From Paenibacillus harenae (GTDB lineage Bacteria > Bacillota > Bacilli > Paenibacillales > Paenibacillaceae), in assembly GCF_030812415.1 (NCBI RefSeq), contig NZ_JAUSST010000006.1, forward strand, positions 62,001-126,000: a stretch of DNA of 64,000 bases, in the 5' to 3' direction. The translations under genes and the position numbers were made by a program. The first letter of the stretch is position 1, and each line of letters opens with the position of its first letter. The notes under the pieces are model-generated. The model was not told the origin of the DNA, ran no database searches, and saw only the letters and a program-made list of their open reading frames with translations. Positions 1 through 8,310 of the stretch are shown here, piece by piece.

Positions 1-999
1 CATCTAATGACCGGCGTTTCGGCGATGCTGCCGCTCGTTATCGCGGGAGGATTGCTGATCGCGATTTCATTCATGTTCGGATACGATGCTTTTAAAGTAG
101 AAGGATCATTGCCTGCGGCTTTGATGAGCATTGGCGGAGGCGCCGCTTTCGCGCTTATGGTGCCTATTCTTGCCGGCTTTATCGCATTCTCTATTGCGGA
201 GAAGCCAGGTCTTGCCCCGGGATTGGTCGGAGGCATGCTGGCTTCCCAAATCGGCGCCGGTTTTATCGGCGGTATCGCGGCAGGATTTCTGGCGGGTTAC
301 TTGGCCAAATGGTTGAAAAATACGATTAAGTTGCCTAGAAACCTGGAAGGCTTGAAGCCAATTCTATTGATTCCGCTAATCGCAACAGCGATTACAGGCT
401 TGCTGATGGTATTTGTTATCGGGGAACCCGTAAAATTTATTATGGACAGCTTGACGGAGTGGTTAAAATCGCTTGGTACTGCGAATGCTATTCTGCTTGG
501 ATTGCTGCTTGGCGCGATGATGGCCTTCGATATGGGCGGTCCGGTCAACAAAGCGGCGTATACATTTGCGGTAGGGCTTCTGGCAAGCAATGAATTTGGC
601 CCAATGGCAGCGGTTATGGCGGCAGGAATGACGCCTCCGCTCGGTTTGTGGCTAGCAACCCTTCTTGTTCCGAAGAAATTCACGCAGGAGGAAAGGGATG
701 GCGGAAAATCTGCGGCCGTACTGGGTATTTCTTTCATTACGGAGGGAGCGATTCCTTTTGCCGCAAGCGATCCATTCCGTGTCATCCCTTCCATTATGGT
801 CGGTTCGGCCGTAACCGGGGCTTTGTCCATGGTATTTGGCGCAACGCTCAGGGCGCCGCACGGCGGAATTTTCGTCGTTTGGCTAGTCAATCCAGTTTGG
901 CTGTACGCATTGGCGATTATTATCGGAACCGTCGTGACGGCTTTGATGCTAAGTATTTTGAAAAAACCGGTAAAACAAGAAGCAGCGGGAGGGGTTTAA
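1..999 (+). CDS. PTS fructose-family transporter subunit IIC (5' end outside the window)
   Basis: Membrane permease of a phosphotransferase sugar uptake system. The frame is open from base 1; the first residues read HLMTGVSAMLPLVIAGGLL, which in the family is a conserved internal segment (start of the IIC domain), so the ATG at base 7 is not the true start and an N-terminal part, perhaps a IIB domain, lies to the left. The visible 330+ residues are mostly hydrophobic, with about eight to nine membrane segments and the conserved FDMGGPVNKAA motif near residue 177 that is typical of fructose-type IIC. The stop lies one base before the IIA gene, so the two are co-transcribed and probably translationally coupled. 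Substrate cannot be read from the sequence; fructose or a related hexose or hexitol is the family default. Confidence 0.9.
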   Translation, partial: HLMTGVSAMLPLVIAGGLLIAISFMFGYDAFKVEGSLPAALMSIGGGAAFALMVPILAGFIAFSIAEKPGLAPGLVGGMLASQIGAGFIGGIAAGFLAGYLAKWLKNTIKLPRNLEGLKPILLIPLIATAITGLLMVFVIGEPVKFIMDSLTEWLKSLGTANAILLGLLLGAMMAFDMGGPVNKAAYTFAVGLLASNEFGPMAAVMAAGMTPPLGLWLATLLVPKKFTQEERDGGKSAAVLGISFITEGAIPFAASDPFRVIPSIMVGSAVTGALSMVFGATLRAPHGGIFVVWLVNPVWLYALAIIIGTVVTALMLSILKKPVKQEAAGGV

Positions 1000-1000
1000 T

Positions 1001-1453
1001 ATGGACGTAAGCGCACTGCTAGACAAACAATCGATCTTGATTCCTTTGGATATTTCGGACAAAACGGATTGCATACAGGCAATGGTGGACGCTTTGGCGC
1101 TATCCGGATGCGTTACCGATAAGTCTGCCTACCTTGAAGCGGTCATGAACCGCGAGAAGACGGGTTCTACCGGAATTGGCTTTGGGGTAGCTATCCCGCA
1201 TGGTAAATCCGCCGGAGTAAGCAAGCCCGGCTTAGCCTTTGCGAAGCTGGCGAAGCAGACTGACTGGGATTCGCTTGATGGTGAGCCCGTATCCGCCGTC
1301 TTTATGATCGCGGTACCGGAGGCAGCGGCCGGCAATGAACATCTGCAAATCTTAATCGCCATATCCCGCAAATTAATTGATGAGGAATTCCGCGATAAAT
1401 TGCTCGCTGTTCAAGATTCGGAGGAATTGATCGGCTTGCTGCAAACCATATAG
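1001..1453 (+). CDS. PTS IIA component, fructose/mannitol type
   Basis: Cytoplasmic 150-residue phosphocarrier that passes phosphate from HPr to the IIB part of the transporter. The phosphorylated histidine is expected to be His67 in GFGVAIPHGKS, the typical site of the PTS EIIA type-2 domain. The length fits a free-standing single-domain IIA. ATG starts one base after the IIC stop, and the purine-rich GCGGGAGGGG just upstream, inside the IIC end, serves as ribosome binding site. It lies second in a IIC-IIA-HPr-EI operon, so this locus carries every general and specific PTS protein except a visible IIB. Confidence 0.93.
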   Translation: MDVSALLDKQSILIPLDISDKTDCIQAMVDALALSGCVTDKSAYLEAVMNREKTGSTGIGFGVAIPHGKSAGVSKPGLAFAKLAKQTDWDSLDGEPVSAVFMIAVPEAAAGNEHLQILIAISRKLIDEEFRDKLLAVQDSEELIGLLQTI

Positions 1454-1477
1454 AAGAAGGAAATGGAGAGAACCCAT

Positions 1478-1750
1478 ATGTTGACTAAAGAAGTGACCAT
1501 TCGCAATGCAACGGGCTTTCATATACGTCCGGCGCAATTGTTTACGGAGCAGGCGGCAAAGTTTCAATCGCAGGTAAACATTTTGCTTAAAGACCAAGGC
1601 GTGAAAGTGGACGGCAAAAGCATTTTAGGACTCATGACGCTCGGACTTGCGCAAGGGAGCGTCATTGAGATTTCCGCAGACGGCCCCGATGAAGAGAAAG
1701 CGTTGGAATCGCTTGTGCAGCTGGTTGAAGGCGGATTTGGAGAAGTATAA
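1478..1750 (+). CDS. ptsH: HPr phosphocarrier protein
   Basis: Small cytoplasmic phosphocarrier between enzyme I and IIA. The signature ATGFHIRPAQ places the active histidine at residue 15 with the usual Arg17, and GKSILGLMTLG holds the serine (residue 48 here, equivalent to Ser46) that HPr kinase modifies in Firmicutes for catabolite control. An upstream in-frame ATG at 1463 exists, but GGAGAG at 1465-1470 is correctly spaced for the ATG at 1478, which also gives the canonical HPr N-terminus. The protein is 90 residues, normal for the family. Because it sits in a sugar-specific operon it may be a second, dedicated HPr paralogue; the housekeeping copy cannot be judged from this window. Confidence 0.92.
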   Translation: MLTKEVTIRNATGFHIRPAQLFTEQAAKFQSQVNILLKDQGVKVDGKSILGLMTLGLAQGSVIEISADGPDEEKALESLVQLVEGGFGEV

Positions 1751-1783
1751 CAACAGCGTGAAACGGAGAGGAGGCCCGGGTCT

Positions 1784-3508
1784 ATGTCACGGGAGTTGAA
1801 CATTCAAGGCTTAGGGGTTTCGGAAGGCATTAAATTAGGAAAAGCGTTTGTCTATTCGCCTGTGCGTCTGGAGGATGTCAAGGATCGGAAAACCGACGCT
1901 CCGGACATGGAAGCGGGCTTGCTTCATACCGCAAAAACGCAATGTTTAGCTGATTTGGATGCTTTAGTCGCTCGGGCGAACGACATACTTGGGGAAGAGA
2001 AGGCGGTCATTCTAAAAGGCCAGGTCAGCATGCTGAATGATCCTTCGTTTTTCCCGCCCATGGAGCAATTGATTCATAAGGAGAAGTGGACGGCGGAAAC
2101 GGCAGTCCGAATGGTGACGTTACAGACGGCCAGCATATTCGAAAGCATGCCGAGCGAATACATGCGGGAACGGGCTGCGGATGTTCGGGATGTGGGCAGC
2201 AGGCTGCTCTCGTATGTACGAGGACGGCAAGGCAGCCAGTTATCCGATATTCAAGAAGAAGTCATTATCGTCGCGGATGACCTATCCCCGTCCGATACCG
2301 TTCAATTGGATAAACGGTTCGTACTTGGTTTTGTTACCCGCATTGGCGGCAAAACCTCTCATACGGCTATCTTGGCGAATTCATTGGGTATCGCGGCCAT
2401 TCTGGGAGCGGGAAACGGTATTGAACAAATTAAAGATGGCGATATGCTTGCGATTGATGGGGCTGCCGGCGTTTGCATTGTGAACCCCGATACGAAAACG
2501 ATTGAGGATACGCGTGAGAAGATGCGGCTTCAAGAGGAATCCCGCCAACAATTGTTGGCTTATGCGGATAAAGCGGCGGTCACTGCAGACGGCTTTAAGG
2601 TCGAAATCGCAGCGAATATCGGAACGCCCGAAGAGGCGCTCGGCCTGTTGGGAACAGGAGCGGAGGCAGTCGGTCTATACCGTACGGAGTTTTTGTTCAT
2701 GAGCCGCAGCAGCATGCCGGATGAAGAAACGCAATTTCAGGCCTACAAATCGGCGGCGGAAGCGATGCAGGGATGTCCCGTCATTATCCGGACGCTTGAC
2801 ATCGGCGGCGATAAAGAGCTGCCTTATTTGGAGCTGCCTCATGAGTTGAACCCTTTTCTAGGTTATCGCGCTATTCGATTGTGTCTCGATCGTCCGAACC
2901 TGCTGGTCACTCAACTGCGGGCTATTCTGCGGGCTAGCGCTTACGGCAATCTCAAAGTGATGTTTCCGATGATTTCGGGCCTTGAAGAGTGGAGAAAAGC
3001 GAAGGGCATATTCGAGGAGGTCCGGGAACAGCTTCGCCTTGAGGGCATCCCGATGGCGGAGAAGATCGAAGTCGGCATCATGATTGAAATACCGTCCGCG
3101 GCGCTTCAAGCCGACCGTTTCGCCAAAGAAGTCGATTTCTTCAGCATTGGCACGAATGACTTGGTTCAATATACGCTTGCCGTGGACCGAATGAACGAAA
3201 AGGTCTCTTATCTGTATGATTATTTCCACCCTGCGGTCATCCGGTTAATCAAACAAGTGATCGACGCTTCCGACCGTTACGGCAAATGGACGGGCATGTG
3301 CGGAAGCATGGCGGGCGATCCTCTGGCGGCTCCCTTATTAATGGGCTTAGGACTGCATGAATGGAGCATGTCCCCGTCCGCCATCCAAAAGATCAAGCGC
3401 CAAATTATTAATTTGAACCGCAGCGAATGCAAAGAGCTTGCCGAGCGAATCTTGGATATGGATACGCCGGAAGAGGTGCGGGCAGCTTTAGAGGCTTATC
3501 AAACGTAA
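1784..3508 (+). CDS. ptsI: Phosphoenolpyruvate-protein phosphotransferase (PTS enzyme I)
   Basis: Autophosphorylates from phosphoenolpyruvate and passes the phosphate to HPr. 574 residues, normal for enzyme I. The active histidine is His193 in GGKTSHTAILANSLG, after an N-terminal HPr-binding helical domain; the C-terminal PEP-binding barrel shows the family motifs around TEFLFM, FSIGTNDL and GMCGSMAGD. The start ATG has GAGAGGAGG upstream. It is the last gene of the operon and is followed within six bases by a strong intrinsic terminator. Having enzyme I in the same operon as IIC, IIA and HPr suggests a self-contained PTS rather than the housekeeping ptsHI pair, but that is inference. Confidence 0.94.
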   Translation: MSRELNIQGLGVSEGIKLGKAFVYSPVRLEDVKDRKTDAPDMEAGLLHTAKTQCLADLDALVARANDILGEEKAVILKGQVSMLNDPSFFPPMEQLIHKEKWTAETAVRMVTLQTASIFESMPSEYMRERAADVRDVGSRLLSYVRGRQGSQLSDIQEEVIIVADDLSPSDTVQLDKRFVLGFVTRIGGKTSHTAILANSLGIAAILGAGNGIEQIKDGDMLAIDGAAGVCIVNPDTKTIEDTREKMRLQEESRQQLLAYADKAAVTADGFKVEIAANIGTPEEALGLLGTGAEAVGLYRTEFLFMSRSSMPDEETQFQAYKSAAEAMQGCPVIIRTLDIGGDKELPYLELPHELNPFLGYRAIRLCLDRPNLLVTQLRAILRASAYGNLKVMFPMISGLEEWRKAKGIFEEVREQLRLEGIPMAEKIEVGIMIEIPSAALQADRFAKEVDFFSIGTNDLVQYTLAVDRMNEKVSYLYDYFHPAVIRLIKQVIDASDRYGKWTGMCGSMAGDPLAAPLLMGLGLHEWSMSPSAIQKIKRQIINLNRSECKELAERILDMDTPEEVRAALEAYQT

Positions 3509-3513
3509 ACCAA

Positions 3514-3545
3514 CAGAAACCCGACCGGATCAGGTCGGGTTTCTG
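3514..3545 (+). terminator. Intrinsic terminator of the PTS operon
   Basis: Perfect 13-bp stem (arms 3514-3526 and 3533-3545, CAGAAACCCGACC and its complement) with a six-base loop. The right arm itself carries the TTT run. The same core AAACCCGACC...GGTCGGGTTT recurs in the terminator at 29271-29300. Confidence 0.85.
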
Positions 3546-3573
3546 CTTTGTATGAAGGTAATGATGCACTGCG

Positions 3574-4107
3574 TTATTTGGTGGGTATGGCTCTCTTCGT
3601 TCGCGGCCTCTGCCATCGCTGCCTTGAAAATACCGTTCGATACATCGATAGGTGAATACTTTGCAAAACCAAGTAGATGGGAATGGAGTACAGTAGCTTG
3701 TAACCGTTATTGTAGTGGAATAAACCAACCTTGAGGCCAGACCATTCGAGCAAGATAGCGAGGCCCGTCCATAAAATAATATATCCGATTGTCGACATTC
3801 CATAAATTCGAAAACGTTCAACCCCATAAATAAAAAAATATCCGTAGGGTGCATACATCAGATAAGAAAACAAATCAAACACTTCATAACTTGATTTGTC
3901 GCCAATGTCGTACAGATCAAAGGGAGGAATAAAAATAGTATGGTCGAAGATAAGCCCGAACGTGACGCCAATAAGCATATTGAAGATCGTTTGCAAGGGG
4001 GAAAATGTTCGCGGCAACAACCAATATGCTGCGAAGCCTAAAGACATTAGCCCGATAACGAACCACTCATTGCCGTTGAATTGATGATCGTAAACGACAG
4101 TTTCCAT
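3574..4107 (-). CDS. Multi-pass membrane protein of unknown function (second of a pair)
   Basis: 177 residues from the ATG at 4107, which overlaps the stop of the upstream gene as TAATG; the longer reading frame back to 4215 lies inside that gene and is rejected as the start. The protein has four to five hydrophobic segments (WFVIGLMSLGFAAYWLL, MLIGVTFGLIF, IGYIILWTGLAIL, LLYSIPIYLVL) and ends in a basic tail rich in Arg/Lys. No catalytic motif is visible. The overlap with its neighbour, which is also a small membrane protein, indicates that they are made together and may form one complex. Pairs of small multi-pass proteins like this are common in Bacilli and are uncharacterised. Confidence 0.7.
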   Translation of the reverse strand: METVVYDHQFNGNEWFVIGLMSLGFAAYWLLPRTFSPLQTIFNMLIGVTFGLIFDHTIFIPPFDLYDIGDKSSYEVFDLFSYLMYAPYGYFFIYGVERFRIYGMSTIGYIILWTGLAILLEWSGLKVGLFHYNNGYKLLYSIPIYLVLQSIHLSMYRTVFSRQRWQRPRTKRAIPTK

Positions 4108-4580
4108 TACCGGATCCACCCTTCCTTGGAAGCCATTCGCTGAAAGATCTTCCCCCAAAATAGTGTATATGCCATTACCAATAGGATCATCAGGGACTCT
4201 TTGAAGAAGTTCCAATCTTTATATATAAGTACATGATTCCAACGTAGTGCAGAGCCGAGCAGTAGTTGAATTAGGAATGCATAAATTGCGATACTTATTC
4301 GAACGCTTGTTTTTGGCGACGTGAGAAAAATATTCGCGAAAGCAAGCAGGATGAACGTAACGGTGAAGTCATTGTGCAGAATCAAGGCTATAAAATGAGG
4401 TATGCTCTGGTTCATTTCGAATAACTTAAGACTGAAACCGCTAATGGTCAATTTGTTAGTAAGCAAGACTTCTATAGCCATAAATAAAAGGACGTTGACA
4501 ACAAGCGGGAGCTTGCGGCGCAGATTCAATAGGACTTGCGTACAAAACCATGCGAATAAAATAAAGATAACAACGACCAT
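4107..4580 (-). CDS. Multi-pass membrane protein of unknown function (first of a pair)
   Basis: 157 residues with four predicted membrane helices (start MVVVIFILFAWFCTQ, then VVNVLLFMAIEVLL, FTVTFILLAFANIFL, ISIAIYAFLIQLLL) and a C-terminal one. The ATG at 4580 is chosen because a purine-rich AAAGGGGGG lies upstream at the right distance and the hydrophobic N-terminus then begins at once; the frame extends further upstream to 4685 but adds an implausible polar leader. It overlaps the next gene by one base (TAATG). Divergent from the MerR gene, sharing a 157-bp upstream region. No recognised domain. Confidence 0.68.
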   Translation of the reverse strand: MVVVIFILFAWFCTQVLLNLRRKLPLVVNVLLFMAIEVLLTNKLTISGFSLKLFEMNQSIPHFIALILHNDFTVTFILLAFANIFLTSPKTSVRISIAIYAFLIQLLLGSALRWNHVLIYKDWNFFKESLMILLVMAYTLFWGKIFQRMASKEGWIR

Positions 4581-4737
4581 AGGGAACACCCCCCCTTTCT
4601 CACGCAACTCTGAGAGTAGATTTCCCTTGGAACAATAATGATATCCGCGAATTTCATAAATATGGGTAGACATTGAATAATCCACAAAATCCCTTTAACA
4701 TAAGGATGCGGTTGTTTATTAAAAGGGGTTGCGGGTT

Positions 4738-5595
4738 ATGAGTAACGATCAATATTATTCCATAGGCCAAGTGGCGAAGATCTGCAATATATCCATTCAG
4801 ACTTTGCGGTATTACGACAAAATCGGATTGGTGATTCCCAATCATACGGATAAACTATCCGGATACCGTTATTACTCTAATCGGGACCTCCTTTATGTCA
4901 AGATTGTTCAGGACATGAAGATGCTGCAGTTTTCGTTAGACGAAATTGGAGAGATGTTGAAGAACGACAGCTTGGATAGCTTGTTTATAAAGCTCGAATC
5001 CAAGCAAAAGGAGATGTTAGATGAGATTAAAAGACTGGAGAAAACAGTCAAGTCGATCGAACAGAGAACAGCTCGGGTCGTTATGCTTCAGGAGTTGGGA
5101 AATGGATTGAAAGACCTTGACGTACTAGTGGAGTTGAAGCGGTTTCCCGATCGGCACGTGGTATCTGACCGTGGGAGGTATGCCTGCGGAATGGAACCCT
5201 CCATAATAAAGTTCACGAAGTTATTCGGTAAGGTCGATGCCAGCGATCTAATTACGAATCCTATCATGACCGTCTACCATGAGAACATCATGACCTTTGA
5301 CCGCGCGGAATCCGACTTGGAATTTTGTATCATCCTTAATCATGCAGGACCGGAAACCGTCAATACTCGCATCATACCCGAAAATGATTATATTACCGCC
5401 CTCTACTGCGGAATTCCCAACGATGTATCATGCAAGCGGATCTACGGTAAGCTCCAGAAGTGGATAGAGAATAACGGTTACATCGAAAACGGTCCATCTA
5501 TTGAGCAATACCTTGTCGATATGGCGCATATGATGAAGCCGGAGGAGTTTATCGTCGAACTGCAAGTTCCCGTTCGAAAAGCCTTGACCCTATAG
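4738..5595 (+). CDS. MerR-family transcriptional regulator with C-terminal effector-binding domain
   Basis: N-terminal MerR winged helix (YSIGQVAKICNISIQTLRYY, residues about 5-75), a coiled-coil dimerisation helix (about 80-120, KQKEMLDEIKRLEKTVKSIE), then a GyrI/BmrR-like ligand domain to residue 285. The family activates promoters with an over-long 19-20 bp spacer upon ligand binding. The ATG at 4738 is preceded by AAAGGGG; a TTG at 4729 is too close to it. A promoter is visible at 4673-4701 (TTGAAT, 17 bp, TAACAT). The stop codon lies inside a MerR-type operator that faces the next gene, so the epimerase-like gene is the predicted target. The ligand is unknown. Confidence 0.9.
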   Translation: MSNDQYYSIGQVAKICNISIQTLRYYDKIGLVIPNHTDKLSGYRYYSNRDLLYVKIVQDMKMLQFSLDEIGEMLKNDSLDSLFIKLESKQKEMLDEIKRLEKTVKSIEQRTARVVMLQELGNGLKDLDVLVELKRFPDRHVVSDRGRYACGMEPSIIKFTKLFGKVDASDLITNPIMTVYHENIMTFDRAESDLEFCIILNHAGPETVNTRIIPENDYITALYCGIPNDVSCKRIYGKLQKWIENNGYIENGPSIEQYLVDMAHMMKPEEFIVELQVPVRKALTL

Positions 5596-5614
5596 TAGCT
5601 ATAGGGTTTATTTT
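5584..5614 (+). promoter_or_regulatory. MerR-type promoter/operator overlapping the regulator's stop codon
   Basis: A -35 box TTGACC (5584-5589) and a -10-like TATTTT (5609-5614) are separated by 19 bp. The spacer contains an 8-bp perfect dyad, ACCCTATA (5587-5594) and TATAGGGT (5600-5607). This is the arrangement of MerR-family targets, in which the twisted long spacer is untwisted by the activator. The regulator's TAG stop is inside the dyad. The dyad could also act as a weak terminator hairpin; the -35, 19 bp, -10 geometry favours the promoter reading. Confidence 0.75.
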
Positions 5615-5647
5615 GTTATTATCACCATTAATGCGAGGAGGATAATA

Positions 5648-6577
5648 ATGAATCTAATATTAGGAACAGGGCCGTTAGCAATGTCTGTAATGAGGGAACT
5701 GGTCGCTCGGGATGAACCGGTTAAAATGGTCAGCTTCAATGGAAGAGCAGCGGTCCCGCAAGGGGTACGGTTAGAGAGGGCCGACCTTATGGATAAAGAG
5801 CAAGCGAAGGAAACGATGAAAGACTCTAAGGTCGTTTTTCAATGCGCGCAGCCTCCGTATCACAAGTGGGGCGAAATGTTTAACTCTTTTCAGGATAATA
5901 TAATAGCAGGAGTTATTGCTTCCGGGACAAAGCTTGTTGCGGCTGAGAATATGTATATGTACGGGTTGGTAAAAGGGAGCATGCATGAGAATTTGCCTTA
6001 CTCTGCCGTAACTAAGAAAGGTAAGGTTAGGGCATCCATGGCTCGAACATTGACGAAATTACATCAAGACGGAATCTTGCAGGCGACTATGGGGAGAGGT
6101 GCTGATTTTTTCGGTCCGAACGTTCATCATTCTTCCGCAGGTTCAAGGCTTTTTAACCCAATCGTGAAGGGTAAAGCATGTACGTTAATCGGTAACCCGG
6201 ATAGGAAGCATACGTACACGTTTATCGATGATTTCGGAAAGGCGCTTGTTGTGCTCAGCGATCATGATGACGCATTTGGACAGGTGTGGCATGTACCGAA
6301 TGCGGATACCGTTACGACAAGGGAATTCGTGGAAATGGCGTATCGATTGGCTGGATTCCCGGCAGTCATCCGAACGATGGGAAAAGGAATGCTGCGATTA
6401 GGCGGACTGTTCATACCCGAAGCAAGAGAAAGCATAGAAATGCTGTACCAATTTGAAGAGGATTTTGTCGTGGACAGCAACAAATTCACGAAACGGTTCG
6501 GCGTGGCTGCAACGCCTTTGGAATATGCCTTAGAGAAAACCGTGCAATCGTTCAGACAGTCGAATAACGAACAGTAA
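5648..6577 (+). CDS. NAD(P)-dependent epimerase/dehydratase-like oxidoreductase
   Basis: 309 residues of the extended short-chain dehydrogenase type. The N-terminal LILGTGPLAMSVMREL is the dinucleotide-binding glycine motif, and ENMYMYG around residue 100 is in the place of the catalytic Tyr region. There is no classical YxxxK, so catalysis is uncertain; the middle of the protein (FGPNVH, KHTYTFIDDFGKALVV) matches NAD-dependent epimerase families. GAGGAGG at 5635-5641 precedes the ATG. Its promoter is the MerR-type site at 5584-5614, so it is probably induced by the ligand of the upstream MerR protein, which suggests a role in detoxifying or modifying that ligand. Confidence 0.82.
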   Translation: MNLILGTGPLAMSVMRELVARDEPVKMVSFNGRAAVPQGVRLERADLMDKEQAKETMKDSKVVFQCAQPPYHKWGEMFNSFQDNIIAGVIASGTKLVAAENMYMYGLVKGSMHENLPYSAVTKKGKVRASMARTLTKLHQDGILQATMGRGADFFGPNVHHSSAGSRLFNPIVKGKACTLIGNPDRKHTYTFIDDFGKALVVLSDHDDAFGQVWHVPNADTVTTREFVEMAYRLAGFPAVIRTMGKGMLRLGGLFIPEARESIEMLYQFEEDFVVDSNKFTKRFGVAATPLEYALEKTVQSFRQSNNEQ

Positions 6578-6613
6578 GCTGGATTATTTGACGGCCCCAA
6601 ATAAAAGAGTCTA

Positions 6614-6642
6614 TTTACAAACCGATGGTTGGTATTTATAAT
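6614..6642 (+). promoter_or_regulatory. Strong promoter with dyad operator, upstream of the TetR gene
   Basis: TTTACA (6614-6619), 17-bp spacer, TATAAT (6637-6642). The spacer holds an AACC-GAT-GGTT dyad (6620-6630), placed where a bound repressor would block RNA polymerase. Autorepression by the TetR protein encoded next is the simplest reading. Confidence 0.65.
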
Positions 6643-6682
6643 GAGTACATAAAAATATAAAAGTTCACATGGAGGAGCGGCA

Positions 6683-7297
6683 TTGAAACAAGAGGAACGC
6701 AGGCAACAGACGATAAGACGGTTGATGGACACGACCAAAGAATTGATAAGGGAAAATGGTTGTCATTCCATTACGATGAAGGATATCATGGGCAAGTCCG
6801 GCTTATCCAAAGGCGCAATCTTCCACTATGTAAAGAGCAAAAACGAAATTTTTGTCTGGGTGCTGCAGGAGCGTCTTGAAGCAACAAACGTTAATTTTAT
6901 GAATGCGGTTGAGCATGGCCGGCAAACCTTCAATGAACCCATGCAGCAAATCAAGGAAAGCATCATTGCATATGAAAATCCGCATGACGTAACGAACAAA
7001 GTGTTGCTGTACTTGCTTGGAAAAGAAGATGACCCTTTGGTCGCAGAAGCATTGAAGCAGTATTACGATCGGTCTGTGCATTTATCCAAGCTGTGGATTG
7101 AAACGGGGCAGAGGCACGGAGTCATTACCGAGACTGTGGATGCGGAGAAAACAGCAGATATGTTCACGCTTATGACATTCGGATTACGAATCCGCTCGGG
7201 TATTCCACGGGTACAGTCAGCTTTTAAAGCTCAAGATTTAACGACGTTTATTGGCGGCATTTTAAATCCGGGCACCGAAGATGGAAAGAAAGGGTGA
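6683..7297 (+). CDS. TetR/AcrR-family transcriptional repressor
   Basis: 204 residues. The N-terminal helix-turn-helix is clear (ITMKDIMGKSGLSKGAIFHY, residues about 30-50); the remainder is the all-helical ligand and dimer domain. The start is TTG at 6683, five bases after GGAGGAG; no ATG competes. The gene is followed six bases later by a DUF2269-type membrane protein, so both are one transcript from the promoter at 6614-6642. The operon membership suggests control of membrane proteins that respond to a small molecule. Confidence 0.9.
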   Translation: MKQEERRQQTIRRLMDTTKELIRENGCHSITMKDIMGKSGLSKGAIFHYVKSKNEIFVWVLQERLEATNVNFMNAVEHGRQTFNEPMQQIKESIIAYENPHDVTNKVLLYLLGKEDDPLVAEALKQYYDRSVHLSKLWIETGQRHGVITETVDAEKTADMFTLMTFGLRIRSGIPRVQSAFKAQDLTTFIGGILNPGTEDGKKG

Positions 7298-7303
7298 TTA
7301 AAC

Positions 7304-7765
7304 GTGAAATTATGGTTAGTCTTGCATTTGCTTGGCGTCTTATTAATGGCCGGTAATATCATTACGGCGGCATTCTGGAAGATTCGGGCCGATCTAGCGG
7401 GGAATCCGGTCGTCATCCATCAGGCTGCTAAGAACGTCATGATTGCCGACTATGCTTTTACGATTCCCGGTCTCGTCATGATCATTGTCTCTGGCGGTGC
7501 GATGGCTAGCGAGTCCGGCGTCACATGGACAGGAATAAACTGGCTTTCTCTATCGCTGATCTTATTGTCGGTTACCGGGATCATTTGGCTAGCCATTCTC
7601 ATTCCGTTGCAACGCAAAATGATCCGGTCCAGTGCCGATAGTATAATGACAGGTACAATCTCTGCGGAATATCGGCGCGCTTCGCGCCAATGGGCTATTT
7701 ACGGGGTCGCCGCTACTTTTCTGCCGATCATCATCCTATACTTGATGGTGATGAAGGGATTCTAA
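7304..7765 (+). CDS. DUF2269-type integral membrane protein
   Basis: 153 residues, four membrane helices: LWLVLHLLGVLLMAGNII at the N-terminus, FTIPGLVMIIVSGGAMA, LSLILLSVTGIIWLAILI and a C-terminal IYGVAATFLPIIILYLMV. The first helix with LHLLGV and the GxxxxR arrangement are typical of the DUF2269 family. Function is unknown for the family. It lies six bases after the TetR gene, so it is probably the primary target of that repressor. Confidence 0.75.
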   Translation: MKLWLVLHLLGVLLMAGNIITAAFWKIRADLAGNPVVIHQAAKNVMIADYAFTIPGLVMIIVSGGAMASESGVTWTGINWLSLSLILLSVTGIIWLAILIPLQRKMIRSSADSIMTGTISAEYRRASRQWAIYGVAATFLPIIILYLMVMKGF

Positions 7766-7815
7766 AATGGTTTGTATGATTCCAATCATTAATCATTCAT
7801 ATCGGAGGTAATTTT

Positions 7816-8310
7816 ATGGAACCGCTGATCGTTCTTGTGGTCGTCACTATTGCCATTCTCATTGCGGGAATTGCGGGAATAAACCGTCTGCGCCCGTGGC
7901 CAGTTGCGCTGCGGGGCGGAGTTGCGGCCATGTTTATCTTGACGGGCACTGTTCATTTCGTTTGGATGCGGGAAAAGCTTATTGGCATGGTACCGCCTTT
8001 CCTTCCATATCCGGATTTTATCGTGACGCTCACCGGTTTGCTGGAATTGGCAGGAGCTGTAGGATTGCTATGGCGGCCCACGGCTCCTTGGGCAGCTGGA
8101 GGTCTATCCCTTCTACTGATTGTCATGTTCCCGGCAAATGTTCACTATGCCCTTTCAGATCTCGCGGCGAAACCGGATGATGCTTTATTCCCCCGCACCT
8201 TGATGCAAATTGTATTCCTGTCCGCCAGCCTTGCCATCATGATATTTTACCTCCGTCATCGATCTTTACCGATTACTCATGGTTCACGTCTGTCTGATTC
8301 GAAAGATTGA
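7816..8310 (+). CDS. DoxX-like membrane protein
   Basis: 164 residues with an N-terminal helix followed by the four-helix DoxX-like core: RGGVAAMFILTGTVHFV, FIVTLTGLLELAGAVGLL, GGLSLLLIVMFPANVHYA and a last helix near residue 135. The GxxHF and LTGxLELxGAxGLL motifs are those of DoxX-like proteins, small redox-linked membrane proteins of mostly unknown role. It follows DUF2269 by 50 bases with its own GGAGG and is likely in the same operon. Its 3' end overlaps the convergent lipoprotein gene by 38 bp. Confidence 0.8.
   Translation: MEPLIVLVVVTIAILIAGIAGINRLRPWPVALRGGVAAMFILTGTVHFVWMREKLIGMVPPFLPYPDFIVTLTGLLELAGAVGLLWRPTAPWAAGGLSLLLIVMFPANVHYALSDLAAKPDDALFPRTLMQIVFLSASLAIMIFYLRHRSLPITHGSRLSDSKD

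Noticed and set aside
5587..5607. Simple terminator for the MerR gene
   Set aside because: The stem overlaps the coding end and is followed by a broken T run; -35/-10 spacing of 19 bp with the dyad in between fits a MerR operator better, though a dual role is possible.
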